Below are positions 62,797 to 64,000 of a DNA stretch of 64,000 nt, in pieces. Position 1 is the stretch's first letter; the number at the start of each line of letters is the position of its first letter. The notes under the pieces are model-generated. The model ran no database searches, was not told the DNA's origin, and saw only the letters and a program-made list of their open reading frames with translations. The position numbers were made by a program, and so were the translations under genes. Source of the stretch: Meconema thalassinum (taxonomy: Eukaryota; Arthropoda; Insecta; Orthoptera; Tettigoniidae); contig OX336391.1 of NCBI GenBank assembly GCA_946902985.2, positions 149,433,545-149,497,544 of the forward strand. Reading direction: 5' to 3'.

Positions 62797-63860
62797 CCCC
62801 CTATCAACTCCTAAACGGCTGGAGCAATCGAAACAAAATTTGGTAGGAGTAAAGATCTATACCTGAATATCTCACGGCCATATTTCAAAATGTCAGTGCT
62901 ACCAACTGCTAAAAAATCGCAATTGAAATTTGGGCTCCATGTTGGATATCTTGGAAAGTATGAATTGGAGCTATTTCAAAATAGGCACACGTATAGATTA
63001 TAATATTGCAGTTTAATTTCCAGGAGGCCATACATGGCAGTGTTGCCAAAATTATAATGAGCCTGCTGATAAGTCAAAATTTTTAATGCATATAACTTCT
63101 ACACTATCAATTGGAATTCAACAAAATTTCGTATGTGCTATGTGTACATAACCATATATGAATGAGCGTATTCTTAAGACCCACCAGGGCTGCCAACTGA
63201 TATATCAGAAAGTATGCAAGCCGACAGCTTTAAACTATGCACACGTATAGTACCTGACATTCTATATTAATTTGGAGTAACATATATACGTCAGTGCTAC
63301 CAACATGATTCTAAGCCTGCTGAGAGGTCCAACTTTAAATACATGTAACATCCATACTATCATTTGGTTTTCAACCAAATTTCGTATGTGCTATGTGTAC
63401 TATAACAGATATGACTATGCATATTCTTAAGAGCAACCAGGGCTGCCAACTGTTAATATGTGCTGTCTCTATTTTTGTTACCCTAATATCAATATATCAG
63501 AAAGTATGCAAGCCAATAGCTCTAAACTTTGCACACTTATAGTACCTGGCATTCTAGATGAATTTGGAGAAACTAATATACGTCAGTGCTGCCAACATGA
63601 TTCTAAGCCTGCTGATAGGTCCAATTTCAAAATGCATGTAACTTCTATACTAACTAATGGATTTCATTCAAAATTGGCACAACAATAGATCATATTATTT
63701 CAGATTATTTCTGACCATTACATGCATGACATTGTTGCCAACATGATTTTACGCGTGCTGTTAGATCCAATGTTTAACTGCAAGTAACGTCCATGCTATT
63801 CATTGGACTTCAACCAAATTTTGTATTCTGTACTGTACCCATGTGAGTAATCTCCATGGA
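62797..63860. repeat. field of diverged tandem repeats (about 150-290 bp period)
   Basis: The phrase GTCAGTGCTACCAAC (with variants) recurs at about 62899, 63041, 63289, 63582 and 63729. CAGGGCTGCCAACTG and ATATATCAGAAAGTATGCAA recur at about 63187 and 63437/63496. Starts CCTAAACGGCTGGAGCAAT, a phrase resembling dispersed arthropod repeats. No coding. Confidence 0.75.
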
Positions 63861-64000
63861 AAATATGCTTCCGCCTCCAGCCAGCGTCAGGTCTCAGGCA
63901 TGTACCGTTCCCCCATTGAGCAGTTGCATATTTTGGATTTGAGACTAAAAGGTATCAACTCTACAATGATAAGGCACAACTCTATTCTAAGACTTTAATT
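63861..64000. other. no recognisable feature (window end)
   Basis: Short unassigned end. Confidence 0.4.

Overview
This window looks like repeat-dense, AT-rich arthropod DNA, probably from an insect. The mix of SINEs with a shared 3' hairpin, RTE-type LINEs ending in short GAT/ATG repeats, Penelope-like elements and large gypsy elements fits a big polyneopteran genome (orthopteran or stick-insect type). That placement is inference. I see no bacterial operons, no rRNA and no free-standing tRNA gene. Almost every recognisable coding stretch belongs to a mobile element. The only possible host coding pieces are one exon-like stretch near 53.8 kb, a weaker one near 23.6 kb, and a broken gene of a multicopy family near 57 kb.

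Layout. 0-9.7 kb: LINE pieces (labelled here RTE-C, RTE-D, RTE-A and a CR1-like one), plus a foldback repeat at about 1.0-1.56 kb. 9.7-17.7 kb: Ty3/gypsy element 1 (plus strand, TSD ccct, nearly identical LTRs), inserted in an RTE-A copy and missing RNase H and most of integrase. 18-24 kb: a possible Tigger-like fragment, a Helitron 3' end, a LINE-E tail, and an RTE-D LINE with a 727-residue reverse transcriptase frame. 24-28 kb: a tRNA-derived SINE, a Penelope-like RT/GIY-YIG relic, and a Jockey-like LINE with clear target-site duplications (TSDs). 28-40.5 kb: a second RTE-A copy carrying a LINE-E fragment and, inside it, gypsy element 2 (minus strand, TSD atat), which has a full but mutated gag-pol. 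40.6-43.8 kb: an RTE-B LINE on the minus strand with part of its 5' UTR. 44-54 kb: SINEs, a deleted Tigger element, a CR1/L2-like LINE, RTE tails, a candidate host exon, and a second copy of the Helitron/LINE-E composite. 55.3-56.1 kb: a perfect 369-bp-arm inverted repeat containing a hammerhead-ribozyme-like motif, flanked by a 14-bp direct repeat. 56.5-64 kb: an RTE-C piece inside a multicopy gene relic, more SINEs, a deleted hAT element, a pogo-type MITE, and a tandem-repeat field.

How the pieces relate. The gypsy elements encode Gag (coiled coil plus an Asn/Gly/Arg-rich tail, no CCHC knuckle) and Pol in the -1 frame, joined by a TTTAAAC slippery site present in both copies. The LINEs encode endonuclease plus reverse transcriptase. 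The SINEs have no protein and carry a 3' hairpin that presumably recruits a LINE enzyme. The nesting gives relative ages: RTE-A copies are older than both gypsy insertions, and element 2 (about 16 LTR differences by eye) is older than element 1 (about 6).

The most unusual structures are the perfect inverted repeat near 55.7 kb, the serial primer-binding-site-like modules at the gypsy U5 ends, and the 3' hairpin shared by several SINE heads. All identities, counts and boundaries were read by eye and need computed alignment.
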